A DNA stretch of 64,000 bases from Microbacterium sp. STN6 (GTDB lineage: Bacteria > Actinomycetota > Actinomycetes > Actinomycetales > Microbacteriaceae). The notes under the pieces are model-generated. The model ran no database searches. It worked only from the letters and a program-made list of their open reading frames with translations, and was not told the DNA's origin. Below are positions 17,636 to 26,168 of the stretch, one piece after another. Within the stretch, counting starts at the first letter, position 1, and every line of letters begins with the position of its first letter. Where the stretch lies: contig NZ_JAPMIT010000001.1 in assembly GCF_026410545.1 (NCBI RefSeq), positions 434,001 to 498,000 of the forward strand, read 5' to 3'. Both the position numbers and the translations under genes were made by a program.

Positions 17636-18778
17636 GTGGCACAAAGTATTCTTCTCATCGACTCGTACTATCGGGGTGTACTCGACAGTCTTGGGGTTGC
17701 AACAGCAGACCCGATCGGCAGAGGATACGAGGACGCGCTCGCCGAGCTCGTCGACTTCGGCTTCGGCACCGGCGGCGCGTACCAGCGCAATCTCCGCGCG
17801 GCTGGCTGGCGCGCCGACGTCATCGTGCCCAACGCGCTTGGGCTGCAGATGCAGTGGGCGCGGGAGAACGGTGTCCGGTCTCCGTTCGCGCGCGGCTGGA
17901 AGTACGCGCCCCACCTCTCCCGACTCCCGGGAGTTCGCGACCTGCTGCATCTCGTGCCTCACCTGCACCGTGTGATGCTCCAGCAAGTTGAGGCGGCGCA
18001 GCCTGACGTCGTACTGGTGCAGGACATCAACCTGGTGCCGCCGGGGCTCGCCAAGGAGATTCGGCGGAATACTTCGCTACTCGTGGGCGAGATCGCCTCT
18101 CCGCTGCCGCCCAAGCCCTACCTGCTCAGCTACGACCTCATCGTCTCCGCGCTCCCGAGTGTTGTTGAGCAGGCGCGGAGCTGGAACATCCCGTCGGTCG
18201 GCGTCCCGCTCGGCTTCGACGAGCGCTGGATGACCGTGAGCCCGGCATCCTCGCGGCCGATCGACGCCATCTTCGTCGGAAGTTTCTCGCGCCTGCAGCT
18301 TGCGACGGCACCGCTCTTGCGTGCCGTCGCCGAGCGCATCCCGACCCTCCAGATCTACGGCCCGGCCAGCCAGAAAGTGCTGGACGACTCCGGACTAGCC
18401 CCGTTTCACCGTGGTCCCGCCTGGGGCAGACGCATGTTCGAGCTCCTTGGGCAGAGCAAGCTAGTGGTCAACCGTCATGGCGAAGTTGCCGGGCCATACG
18501 CCGTCAACATGCGGATGTTTGAGACGACCGGATCGGGCGCGCTCCTCGTCACAGAGGCGAAGCAGAACCTCGCGGATCTCTTCGAACCAGGTCGTGAGGT
18601 GCTCGCCTACCGCTCCGCACAGGAAGCGGCGGACCTCGCTGCGGCCGCCCTCGCCGAGCCGGCACGTCTGGACGCTATCGCTCGCGCCGGTCAGGAACGG
18701 ACGCTCGCCGAGCACACCTACGCCCGCCGGATCGAGCGGTTCATCGAGATTCTAGAGGAGCATCTCCCGCGGGATTGA
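17636..18778 (+). CDS. Glycosyltransferase, CgeB/DUF3880-like
   Basis: 380 aa from GTG 17636, with GGAGAG just upstream. The C-terminal half has the order GRRMFELLGQSKLVVNRHG, MRMFETTGSGALLVTE, EPGREVLAYRS and a final arginine/glutamate-rich helix, which is the usual arrangement of CgeB-type GT-B transferases (Glyco_trans_1_2). TAGAAT at 17567-17572 with a preceding TGTG may be an extended -10. It is transcribed alone, between divergent GT4 genes and the convergent UDP-sugar dehydrogenase gene. Donor unknown. Confidence 0.75.
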   Translation: MAQSILLIDSYYRGVLDSLGVATADPIGRGYEDALAELVDFGFGTGGAYQRNLRAAGWRADVIVPNALGLQMQWARENGVRSPFARGWKYAPHLSRLPGVRDLLHLVPHLHRVMLQQVEAAQPDVVLVQDINLVPPGLAKEIRRNTSLLVGEIASPLPPKPYLLSYDLIVSALPSVVEQARSWNIPSVGVPLGFDERWMTVSPASSRPIDAIFVGSFSRLQLATAPLLRAVAERIPTLQIYGPASQKVLDDSGLAPFHRGPAWGRRMFELLGQSKLVVNRHGEVAGPYAVNMRMFETTGSGALLVTEAKQNLADLFEPGREVLAYRSAQEAADLAAAALAEPARLDAIARAGQERTLAEHTYARRIERFIEILEEHLPRD

Positions 18779-18784
18779 CGCCGG

Positions 18785-20083
18785 TCAGCGCGCGGAGGCT
18801 GCTCCGATTACGTAGGTCGGCACGCTCGCGCGGAGGTCCGCGGAAGTGATGCCGCGGCCATCGACGATCGTCTTAGCGCCGGGCAGGTCCGATGCCGATA
18901 CGCGGGTGTACTCGTCGTGGTTGGCCTGGACAATGACGGCGTCGACAGGAGTGCCGAACTCGTAGTCTTCGAAGCCGAGCCTCTCCAGTTCAGCGCGCGT
19001 ATACATCGGGTCGTTCACGACCGGGCGAGCACCGGCCGTCCGTAGCGCCTCGACCACGTCGAATACGCCAGAGAACGCCGTCTCCTTGACGCCACCCCGG
19101 TAGCTCGCACCGAGCACGGCCACCGTCTGATCATGCAGAGGTCCGTGCTTCTGCTCGAGGAGTTCGACGGCGTAGTGGGGCATCGATCGATTGGCAGCTC
19201 GGGCGGCACGCACGATCGTAGCTGACGGGTCGTTCCAGAGGTACATCTGGGGATAGATCGGGATGCAGTGGCCACCGACGGCGATCCCGGGCTGGTGGAT
19301 GTGGCTGAAGAATTGACTGTTGCACGCCTCGATGACGCCGTAGATGTCGATGTGTTGCCGATCCGCGAACACTGCAAACTGATTCGCGAGCCCGATGTTG
19401 ACGTCGCGATACGTGGTCTCCGCCAGCTTCGCCAGCTCGCTCGCCTCGGAGGAGCCGAGTCGCCACACGCCATTTGGTCGTGGAAGGTCGGCGCGCTCAT
19501 CGAAATCGAGAACGTGCTCGTAGAACGCTACTCCGGCGTCTTCACTCGAGGGGCTCACGCCGCCGACGAGTTTGGGGTAGGTGCGGAGATCCACGAAGAT
19601 CCTTCCGGTGAGCACGCGCTCAGGGCTGAACACCACGTGCAGGTCCTTGCCTTCGTTGAGGCCAGAGAGTTCTTCGAGCATCGGGGTGAAGCGGTTCCGG
19701 GTCGTTCCGACGGGAAGCGTCGTCTCGTAGGAGACCAGCGTTCCAGCCTTTAGCCCACGACCGATGTCGCGGGTCGCGCTGTCCATCCAGTCAAACGTCG
19801 GAATGCCCTCTGCGTCGACGAAGAGGGGCACCACCACGACGACCGCGTCGCTCTGAGCGACGGCGGCAGCGGTGTCGGTCGTAGCCGTCAGCCGGCCGGC
19901 TGAAACGACTCCCGGAAGCTTCTCAGCGAGTCCCTTCTCGCCTGGGAAAGGTTCGGTGCCGCCGTTAATGAGGTCGACCGTTCGCGCGTTGACATCCGAT
20001 CCGAAGACCGTGTGGCCCTTCTCAGCGAACTGAACCGCTAGCGGAAGGCCGATCTTCCCCATCCCGACGACGGTGATTCTCAT
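18785..20083 (-). CDS. wbpA: UDP-N-acetyl-hexosamine 6-dehydrogenase (WbpA/WecC-like)
   Basis: 432 aa. NAD-binding GMGKIGLP lies at 7-14, TTLPVGTT at 121-128, FSPERV at 152-157, and the catalytic Cys273 is in GGHCIPIYP. These are the three domains of the UDP-Glc/UDP-ManNAc dehydrogenase superfamily. As last gene of a four-gene leftward run with WlbA-, WlbC- and WlbB-like enzymes, it most likely oxidises UDP-GlcNAc to UDP-GlcNAcA, the first pathway step. UDP-ManNAc as substrate is not excluded. Confidence 0.85.
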   Translation of the reverse strand: MRITVVGMGKIGLPLAVQFAEKGHTVFGSDVNARTVDLINGGTEPFPGEKGLAEKLPGVVSAGRLTATTDTAAAVAQSDAVVVVVPLFVDAEGIPTFDWMDSATRDIGRGLKAGTLVSYETTLPVGTTRNRFTPMLEELSGLNEGKDLHVVFSPERVLTGRIFVDLRTYPKLVGGVSPSSEDAGVAFYEHVLDFDERADLPRPNGVWRLGSSEASELAKLAETTYRDVNIGLANQFAVFADRQHIDIYGVIEACNSQFFSHIHQPGIAVGGHCIPIYPQMYLWNDPSATIVRAARAANRSMPHYAVELLEQKHGPLHDQTVAVLGASYRGGVKETAFSGVFDVVEALRTAGARPVVNDPMYTRAELERLGFEDYEFGTPVDAVIVQANHDEYTRVSASDLPGAKTIVDGRGITSADLRASVPTYVIGAASAR

Positions 20084-20101
20084 AAGCGTTAGTACTCCGA
20101 C

Positions 20102-21082
20102 TCAATTAAGCTGATGGTTCTGGCCGTCGAGAACGAACTTCTCAGCGGTGACGACGACGGCCGTGCCTTCGGCGAGTGTGACGATCCCGCCGGTGTCGCC
20201 GGAGATGACGGCGTCACGGAACGCTTCGTGTTCTGTTCGCAACGGCTCTCGTTTCTCGAGTGCGAACCGGGTGACGTCGCCTTCGGTCACGCCCCGGAAC
20301 GATGAGACGCCATCCCAGGAGACGGCGGTCGTGCCATTGGCAAAGTAGGTCAGGTCCGCTGTGAGAGTGTCTGCGACCAGGGCGCCTTTGGCTCCGGTCA
20401 CAACCGTCGTGCGCTCCTTGAACGGACTGAGCCAATTGACGGTGTGCGTCGCGATCGTGCCGCTGGAGAGAGTGCCTACGGCGATCACCATGTCTTCGTA
20501 CTTTCGACCACTGCGGTGCGCGGTTCTCGCGTTGACGCTGACGTAAGTTTGCTGGCTCACCCAGGCGGTGAGGTCGATGTCGTGCGTGGCGAGATCTTTG
20601 ACGACCCCGACATCGGCGATTCTTCCGGGGAAGGGCCCTTGGCGTCGCGTCGCAATTTGATAGATCTCGCCGAGCAGACCATCTTCGATCCGTTGGCGCA
20701 TCGATTGCAGTGCCGGATTGTAGCGCTCGATGTGACCGACGCCGCCGACCAGCCCAGCCTGCTCAAAAAGTGCGCACAGCCGGTGTGCGGATTCAGCGTC
20801 TGAGGCAACGGGCTTCTCGATGAGCGCATGCACCCCGCGTTCCGCCAGCATTCGTCCGAGGTCGAGATGATAGATGGTCGGTGCCGCGACGACGGCGTAA
20901 TCGAGGTCGAGGTCGAGGAAATGGTCCAGCTCTTTGATGACATCGCGACCCTCGATCGAAGATGGAACGGCATCGCCCGGATCGTAGACTCCGACGAAGC
21001 TGACTCCTTCGAGCGAATTGAGAACCCGTGAATGGTGACGACCCATCACTCCAAGGCCGAGAACACCGGCGCGCAAAGTCAT
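20102..21082 (-). CDS. wlbA: Gfo/Idh/MocA oxidoreductase, WlbA/WbpB-like UDP-GlcNAcA 3-dehydrogenase
   Basis: 326 aa from ATG 21082, preceded by AGGGAG at 6 nt; the open frame extends further upstream into the aminotransferase gene. The Rossmann start is GVLGLGVMGRHH (6-17), EKP at 89-91 carries the catalytic lysine, GHIERYNPA follows, and KDLATHDID carries the conserved histidine region. Oxidises C3 of UDP-GlcNAcA to the 3-keto sugar for the adjacent aminotransferase. The set of neighbours (wlbC, wlbB, dehydrogenase) makes the substrate assignment strong, though it is still inferred. Confidence 0.87.
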   Translation of the reverse strand: MTLRAGVLGLGVMGRHHSRVLNSLEGVSFVGVYDPGDAVPSSIEGRDVIKELDHFLDLDLDYAVVAAPTIYHLDLGRMLAERGVHALIEKPVASDAESAHRLCALFEQAGLVGGVGHIERYNPALQSMRQRIEDGLLGEIYQIATRRQGPFPGRIADVGVVKDLATHDIDLTAWVSQQTYVSVNARTAHRSGRKYEDMVIAVGTLSSGTIATHTVNWLSPFKERTTVVTGAKGALVADTLTADLTYFANGTTAVSWDGVSSFRGVTEGDVTRFALEKREPLRTEHEAFRDAVISGDTGGIVTLAEGTAVVVTAEKFVLDGQNHQLN

Positions 21083-21084
21083 GG

Positions 21085-22161
21085 TCAGCTCCCTGCCCGT
21101 GCCACGGCATTCACCGTCTCGGCGATGGTCTGCAGGTCGTCGTCGCTGAGCGCCGGGTGCACCGGAAGCGACAGGCACTGGGCCGCGACTGTGTCGGTCA
21201 CGGGGAGGTCCAGGTCAAGGGCAAAGGACGGCAGTCGGTGGATGGGAGTCGGGTAGTAGACGCCGCTGCCGATCCCGCGCTTCATCAGTTCTGCCGCGAA
21301 GGCGTCACGATCGTGCCCCTCGATCCGCACGGTGTACTGATGGAAGACGTGCACTGCGCCGGGTGCAGTGGGCGGCGTCACGACCTCGGTGATTGCTTCG
21401 CTGAGGAATGCCGCATTCCTTTGGCGAGTGGCCGTCCACCCGGCCAGCTTGGTCAGTTGAACCCGGCCGATCGCCGCGTGAATGTCGGTCATCCTCGTGT
21501 TGAAACCGACGATCTCGTTCGCGTAGCGCTTTTCCATGCCCTGATTGCGCAGTAGCCGCAACCGACGGGCGACCTCGACATCGGCCGTGGTCACCATGCC
21601 GCCCTCGCCCGAAGTCATGTTCTTGGTGGGATAAAAGGAGAACGAGCTCGCGACACCCCAGGTGCCGACAGGTCGGCCATCGAGGGAGGCGGCGTGAGCC
21701 TGCGCGGCGTCCTCGAAGAGGATGAGGCCGTGGCGTTCAGCAATGCCCGATAGCGCGACGAGGTCGGCCGGCTGACCGTAGAGATGCACCGGCATGATGC
21801 CTTTGGTGCGCGATGTGATGGCCGCTTCGGCGGCGGCGGGATCCATCGTGAAAGTGTCGATGTCTACGTCGACGAATACCGGCGTCGCGCCGGCGAGTGC
21901 GACGGCGTTGGCCGTTGCGGCGAAAGTGAAGGAGGGCACGATTATCTCGTCGCCGGGGCCGACACCGGCCGCGAGAAAGCCCATGTGTAGAGCCGACGTC
22001 CCTGAATTCACCGCGACGCAGTGAAGGCCCGAGACGACGGAGGAGAACTCTGATTCGAAAGCGGCTACTTCGGGCCCCTGCGCGAGCATGCCGGATCGCA
22101 TAACCCGATCGACCGCTTCGCGTTCCTCGTCACCGATGATCGGCTGTGCTGCGTTGATCAC
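21085..22161 (-). CDS. wlbC: DegT-family aminotransferase, WlbC/WbpE-like
   Basis: 358 aa from GTG 22161, which overlaps the stop of the upstream acetyltransferase as GTGA; the longer open frame upstream is spurious. The PLP lysine is K180 in SFYPTKNMTSGEGG, and FEDAAQAH (149-156) contacts the cofactor. Expected reaction: glutamate-dependent amination of UDP-3-keto-GlcNAcA to UDP-GlcNAc3NA. It lies only 2 bp from the wlbA start codon. Ending with LPVHPALSDDD is usual for this family. Confidence 0.87.
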   Translation of the reverse strand: MINAAQPIIGDEEREAVDRVMRSGMLAQGPEVAAFESEFSSVVSGLHCVAVNSGTSALHMGFLAAGVGPGDEIIVPSFTFAATANAVALAGATPVFVDVDIDTFTMDPAAAEAAITSRTKGIMPVHLYGQPADLVALSGIAERHGLILFEDAAQAHAASLDGRPVGTWGVASSFSFYPTKNMTSGEGGMVTTADVEVARRLRLLRNQGMEKRYANEIVGFNTRMTDIHAAIGRVQLTKLAGWTATRQRNAAFLSEAITEVVTPPTAPGAVHVFHQYTVRIEGHDRDAFAAELMKRGIGSGVYYPTPIHRLPSFALDLDLPVTDTVAAQCLSLPVHPALSDDDLQTIAETVNAVARAGS

Positions 22162-22769
22162 TGAGCTTCCATTTCCACCAGTCGGTCTGGTTCGATCTGC
22201 TGATAACGGGTGGACGTCACCGGGCACACCCAAATGCCCGCGGACTCTTCTGTCAACGGGTGCCCGGCGACGCCAACCCACCCGACACGTCGCGCCGGGT
22301 TGCCGACGACGAGCGCGAAGTCCGGAACGTCCTTGACGACGACCGCTCCGGCGCCCACCAGCGCCCACCGGCCGATCGTTATGGGGGCGATGCAGACCGA
22401 ACGGGCGCCTATCGACGCGCCACGGCGAATGGTCACCCCCACGGGTTTCCAATCCGAAGCAGACTTCAAGGATCCGTCAGCGTTGATGGCTCGGGGGAAC
22501 TGGTCGTTGGTGAGCACGACGGCCGGGCCTATGAAGACGCCGTCCTCGAGATGGGCGGGCTCGTACAGCAGGGCGTAGTTCTGCACCTTGCAGTTGTCGC
22601 CGAGATGTACGCCTTCGCCAATATATGCGCCCCGGCCGATGATGCAGTTCTCGCCCAGCTGCGCGTTCTCTCTGATTTGCGCGTAGTGCCACACGTTGGC
22701 GGATTCTGCGACATTGGCCGCGGGGGAGACCTCGGCAGTGGCGTGGACCGTGCCGCGCGAGGATGTCAT
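22158..22769 (-). CDS. wlbB: LbetaH N-acetyltransferase, WlbB/WbpD-like
   Basis: 203 aa. Long hexapeptide stretch from about residue 20 (VAESANVWHYAQI) to 165, with the VLTNDQFPRA loop typical of WbpD/WlbB and the end GNPARRVGWV. Acetyl-CoA-dependent N-acetylation of the 3-amino group gives UDP-2,3-diacetamido-2,3-dideoxy-GlcA. It is the first gene of the four-gene leftward operon wlbB-wlbC-wlbA-dehydrogenase. A further C2 epimerase (WbpI) that would give the manno isomer is not seen in the window. Confidence 0.88.
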   Translation of the reverse strand: MTSSRGTVHATAEVSPAANVAESANVWHYAQIRENAQLGENCIIGRGAYIGEGVHLGDNCKVQNYALLYEPAHLEDGVFIGPAVVLTNDQFPRAINADGSLKSASDWKPVGVTIRRGASIGARSVCIAPITIGRWALVGAGAVVVKDVPDFALVVGNPARRVGWVGVAGHPLTEESAGIWVCPVTSTRYQQIEPDRLVEMEAQ

Positions 22770-22870
22770 GAAGGCTCCGCTTTGTGACTGATCAGGTAAG
22801 AAGTGCAGTTAGATTCTAGGTGGCATTGCGGGACCCCTCCAATCGGCGGGGCACATTTGCGAGGAGACGG

Positions 22871-23680
22871 ATGGCTCGGCAGTTTGAATTCACGTTCCCG
22901 TGGGGAGAGTTCCACACTCAGCGGTTCTTCTGTCTCACCGCCGACCAGGACTGGGCGCCAGAGTGGGCGACTGACTATTTCCTCAGCTGGGTTCAGTCGC
23001 TCCGCTTGCCGGTGCACGTTTTCCAGACGAACCCCTCGGCGATTCTGGATGCGGCGGCGGCGGCGCCAGGTCTCTCCCGCGGATGGCACCCAAATTTTTT
23101 AGCCGGATCCTCGCACGGAGCCGACGCGGCCGAGGTGGTCGCCGGTCTCACAGTGTCCCTTCCACCGGCCGATTCGTTCCGGTCCCACGGCTTCGGCGAG
23201 AGCTTCGTGGCACTTGTCGAACTGGCGAAGGCCGGCTTTGTGACTGATTCGCAGCATCCGAGCGCGTTCTCTGCGCACATCGTTCCCGCCGTGCACGCCA
23301 CAGGTGTGGTGAGGATTCCGGTGTGGTTCGAGGACGACATCTGGATGCGTTTGCCCGACGACAGGCGAGCCGGTCTCGCTGCGCTTCTACCCGGCCTGGA
23401 GTCGCCGGGACTCAAAGTCCTGAATCTGCACCCGGTCCACATCGCCCTAAATTCACCGGGCCACGATTTCTATGAGTCAGTGCGCTCGCGCCTGTATATG
23501 GACGAAGATGGCGACCCGCGAAATGAGCTTGCGTTCGGCGGGTGGGGTGTTCGCGATCTTGTCGAAGAAATCGTCGATCTAGTCCGGGAATCCGGCGACG
23601 AGTTCTTCGACTTCGGCGCCATCGCGGCGCGGGCACAGAGGTACGCGCAAGTCAACGGAAGTCGCGCGTTGACGCTCTGA
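22871..23680 (+). CDS. Polysaccharide deacetylase-like protein, WbmS type
   Basis: 269 aa from ATG 22871, with GAGGAG 4 nt upstream; an earlier in-frame start at 22820 lacks an RBS. The N-terminal FCLTADQDWAPEW resembles the Asp-Asp motif of NodB-like deacetylases. NFLAGSSHGAD and LHPVHIALNSPGHDFY provide candidate metal histidines. This order matches the WbmS group known from Bordetella O-antigen loci. It would remove an acyl group from a sugar precursor or glycan in the cytoplasm, as there is no signal peptide. Family call by motif recognition; function inferred. Confidence 0.65.
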   Translation: MARQFEFTFPWGEFHTQRFFCLTADQDWAPEWATDYFLSWVQSLRLPVHVFQTNPSAILDAAAAAPGLSRGWHPNFLAGSSHGADAAEVVAGLTVSLPPADSFRSHGFGESFVALVELAKAGFVTDSQHPSAFSAHIVPAVHATGVVRIPVWFEDDIWMRLPDDRRAGLAALLPGLESPGLKVLNLHPVHIALNSPGHDFYESVRSRLYMDEDGDPRNELAFGGWGVRDLVEEIVDLVRESGDEFFDFGAIAARAQRYAQVNGSRALTL

Positions 23681-23699
23681 CCTGCTCGACGGAGAGCTC

Positions 23700-24566
23700 T
23701 CAGCGCGCAGAGGCGAGGAGTCGCGCGGGATTGCCGAGAACCTTTGAATCCGGAGCGACGTCCCGGAGGACGACGCTGCCGAGTCCGACCCGGGAACGAG
23801 CGCCGATTCGCGCCTGATCAATGACCGTCGCGCCCGGGCCGATCCACACGTCATCCTCGACGGTGCAGCTTCCGGCCACTACTGCGCGCCCAGCGACGAA
23901 GACGCGTTCGCCGAGTTGCGTACCATGCGCGATGAGCACAAGGCTGTCAATCTTCGAGTCGTCGCCTATCCTCGTTGTCCTGCGAGCGAAACCTTGCGCA
24001 ATCGAGGCGAGTGCGCCGATCTCCACGCGTTCGCCGAGGGTGACTTCGCCGTCGTGAACAACGCTAAGAATGCCGCGCCGCGTTTGTTTGTGCTCGAAGC
24101 CGCTTGAGCCGATCACCGCGCCCGCTCGGATAATGCTGCCGGCGCCGATGGTGGCCGGGCCGACGATGGTGACGTTGGGCTCAACGATTACGCCGGCCCC
24201 TATCGTCACGCCGGCCGGTGAGATGACGGCCCCATCGCTGATAACTGCGTCGTCGGCAATGGCCGTCGGAGCGAGCGGCGGTCGCGTGGTGGCCAAATGG
24301 TTGTGGAGCATGTAGAACGACCATCGGGGGTCTTCGACGACGATGACGGGCAGCGCCGACGAGTTTAGCTCGAGCGCGAGCTTGGCTGTCGCGAGGACAG
24401 CGCCCACCGACGGGTTCTCGTCGAGAGACGAGATGAACTTTGAATCGTCGAGAAAGGCGAGGATCTTTCGGTCGCCTTTCGCGGTGATGAGGTCGAGCGC
24501 GGCGACCGCGAACCCCTCTGCGCTCTTCTCTCCCGTCGCCTGTTCGAGGTCAGCCTCAGTAATCAT
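23700..24566 (-). CDS. LpxD-like hexapeptide acyltransferase
   Basis: 288 aa. An N-terminal alpha/beta domain of about 95 residues (with a terminal phrase about WSFYMLHNHL) is followed by a long left-handed beta helix (about 98-280). This is the two-domain order of LpxD-type N-acyltransferases, which use acyl-ACP rather than acetyl-CoA. The motif VIGSSGFEHKQT resembles the LpxD catalytic region, with HKQT carrying a possible catalytic histidine. Actinobacteria make no lipid A, so another sugar should be the acceptor. The divergent neighbours are an ACP and KAS III, which suggests acyl-ACP as donor (inference). Confidence 0.7.
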   Translation of the reverse strand: MITEADLEQATGEKSAEGFAVAALDLITAKGDRKILAFLDDSKFISSLDENPSVGAVLATAKLALELNSSALPVIVVEDPRWSFYMLHNHLATTRPPLAPTAIADDAVISDGAVISPAGVTIGAGVIVEPNVTIVGPATIGAGSIIRAGAVIGSSGFEHKQTRRGILSVVHDGEVTLGERVEIGALASIAQGFARRTTRIGDDSKIDSLVLIAHGTQLGERVFVAGRAVVAGSCTVEDDVWIGPGATVIDQARIGARSRVGLGSVVLRDVAPDSKVLGNPARLLASAR

Positions 24567-24714
24567 GCTCCGATCCTATTCATCGGATCCCGTGGCAGAC
24601 TCTCCGATCGACGGTCCAGTGCGGCCTGGTTTGCTCCGCAATCAGTGAACGTCTGGGTTAGCCTAGATCCGCCGCGGTTGTCGTCCTGAACTCTCGCGGT
24701 AGGAAGAGCGATAG

Positions 24715-24939
24715 ATGAACGACGCATCCTTGAAGGACCTGATCGACAGCGCACTGGGCGGTGTGACGACCGCCGGTCGCCCGTCGGAGAGAACATGGGA
24801 CTCGCTCGACCAGCTCGAGATCCTCGAACACCTCAACGACGAGTTCGGCGACGGTGTCAACGAGGTTGAAGCGCTGAACAATTTCGAGAACCTGGCAGAG
24901 CTGTCCACTGTCTTGCGGGCCGAGGGTTACCTTGACTGA
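24715..24939 (+). CDS. Acyl carrier protein
   Basis: 74 aa, acidic, with the phosphopantetheine-attachment motif WDSLDQLEILEHL (Ser30). Length and helix pattern fit a type II ACP. The next gene, a KAS III homologue, starts inside its 3' end (8-bp overlap), so the two are made together. It is unlikely to be the fatty-acid ACP, which sits in fab clusters; a dedicated role in making an acyl group for the glycan is proposed (inference). Confidence 0.82.
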   Translation: MNDASLKDLIDSALGGVTTAGRPSERTWDSLDQLEILEHLNDEFGDGVNEVEALNNFENLAELSTVLRAEGYLD

Positions 24940-25906
24940 TTCTGTCTGGGTCTACCCGCTCGGCGCAGTGCTCGGTGGTCAGCCGGCCGACGTCGCGGAG
25001 CTGCTGACCGAGCACGGCCCGGTTCGCGACGGGTTCCTTGAGAGGACCGGCTTCTCGACCATCTACAGAAGCAGGGACGATCAGTCCAGCCTCTCGCTCG
25101 CTCTTGACGCCGCCGTCATGAGCGGAAGTGATTGGTGGAAAGAGCAGGTCGACGGCATTGTGAGCGTGACCTCGACAAGCGAATTGATCGCGCCTGGCAA
25201 CGCCCACCTGATTCAGGCGGCGCTTGGGCTCGATCGTGAGATATTCACTCTCGATGTCAACGACGCCTGCACGGGCTTCGTTCGAGCGTTTATGGTGGCG
25301 AAGACATTAATCAATGGCGGGCTCGCCACGACGGTGCTGCTTACGCTCGCCGATACGTACACCAAGCTGTTCGAGTCGTCGGAACTCAAAGTCTCTCCGT
25401 TGTTCTCCGATGGTGCGAGCGCGCTGTTGATCAGCTCGATCCAGCTGCCAGACCCTCCGAAGTCGGTGGAAGCTCGTCGATGGGAGGTGCTTGCGCATAG
25501 TTTCCTCTCCGAAGGCGCACGTGCAGGTGAGCTTCAAATCCGTCGCGAGTCCGGACGGGATCTCGGCCACCTCGGGATGAACGGGGGCGCTGTATTCAAC
25601 TTCGTTCTTCGGAGCATCAACGCTTGCACAAGCCGGCTCATGGAACAGTCAGGCGTCGATCTGGCCGAAGTCGACCGATGGTATGTGCACCAGGGATCGC
25701 GTGCGGTTGTCTCTGCCGTCGAGAAGGCGCTCGGAGTCTCCGACGACCTGTTCCGATCAGCGGAATATGGAAACGTCGTCGGTAGCTCTCTCCCGTTTCA
25801 ACTTCACGCGGACCAGCACGAACGATCCGATTACCTTCTCGGTTTCCTGGCGTTCGGCGTCGGACTGACAATCGGCGGGATGCTCGTCAAACAGACATCC
25901 GACTAA
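24932..25906 (+). CDS. Beta-ketoacyl-ACP synthase III-like enzyme
   Basis: 324 aa with a TTG start overlapping the ACP stop. The thiolase-fold triad is intact: Cys113 in NDACTG, His253 in WYVHQGS, Asn281 in YGNVVGSS. The N-terminal half is divergent from housekeeping FabH. It may condense a small acyl-CoA with malonyl-ACP, or transfer an acyl group between CoA and ACP or sugar. Together with the ACP and LpxD-like protein it forms a possible acyl-supply module. No ketoreductase is seen next to it, so a 3-hydroxyacyl product would need an enzyme from elsewhere. Confidence 0.8.
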   Translation: MTDSVWVYPLGAVLGGQPADVAELLTEHGPVRDGFLERTGFSTIYRSRDDQSSLSLALDAAVMSGSDWWKEQVDGIVSVTSTSELIAPGNAHLIQAALGLDREIFTLDVNDACTGFVRAFMVAKTLINGGLATTVLLTLADTYTKLFESSELKVSPLFSDGASALLISSIQLPDPPKSVEARRWEVLAHSFLSEGARAGELQIRRESGRDLGHLGMNGGAVFNFVLRSINACTSRLMEQSGVDLAEVDRWYVHQGSRAVVSAVEKALGVSDDLFRSAEYGNVVGSSLPFQLHADQHERSDYLLGFLAFGVGLTIGGMLVKQTSD

Positions 25907-25967
25907 CGATTGAGCGCTTCCGGTGACTGCGCTCCGATACCTGCTCGCCAGCGCACAGAGCGTATAG

Positions 25968-26168
25968 TCGTCGCTCAAGGCGGGAGCGAGGCAGGCAAAG
26001 CGCGCCGCACGGGAGAAGGCCGAGTTCGAGCACGAGCGGGCGCGGCTGCCAGCGGCGCGCGGCAGGCGCATCCGCTGGATTTATCGTTCTTTGCGAGAGG
26101 GGCGGTATCTGCGCTTCGCCAGCCGGGGGAACGCGGACGCCCTCAGAGATCTTCTGCGGCCCTCGTAG
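25968..26168 (+). pseudogene. Headless 3' remnant of a gene, possibly a glycosyltransferase
   Basis: An open frame of 66 codons ends in TAG at 26166-26168 and has no usable start: an in-frame TAG lies at 25965 and there is no ATG/GTG/TTG until near the end. Codons are G/C-ending as in real genes here. The peptide has a charged helix (ARQAKRAAREKAEFEHERAR) followed by RRIRWIYRSLREGRYLRF and ends RDLLRPS. A charged coil followed by an aromatic/arginine segment is common at the C-termini of actinobacterial family 2 glycosyltransferases, but I cannot identify it. Its end overlaps the ligase gene by 26 bp. Confidence 0.5.
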
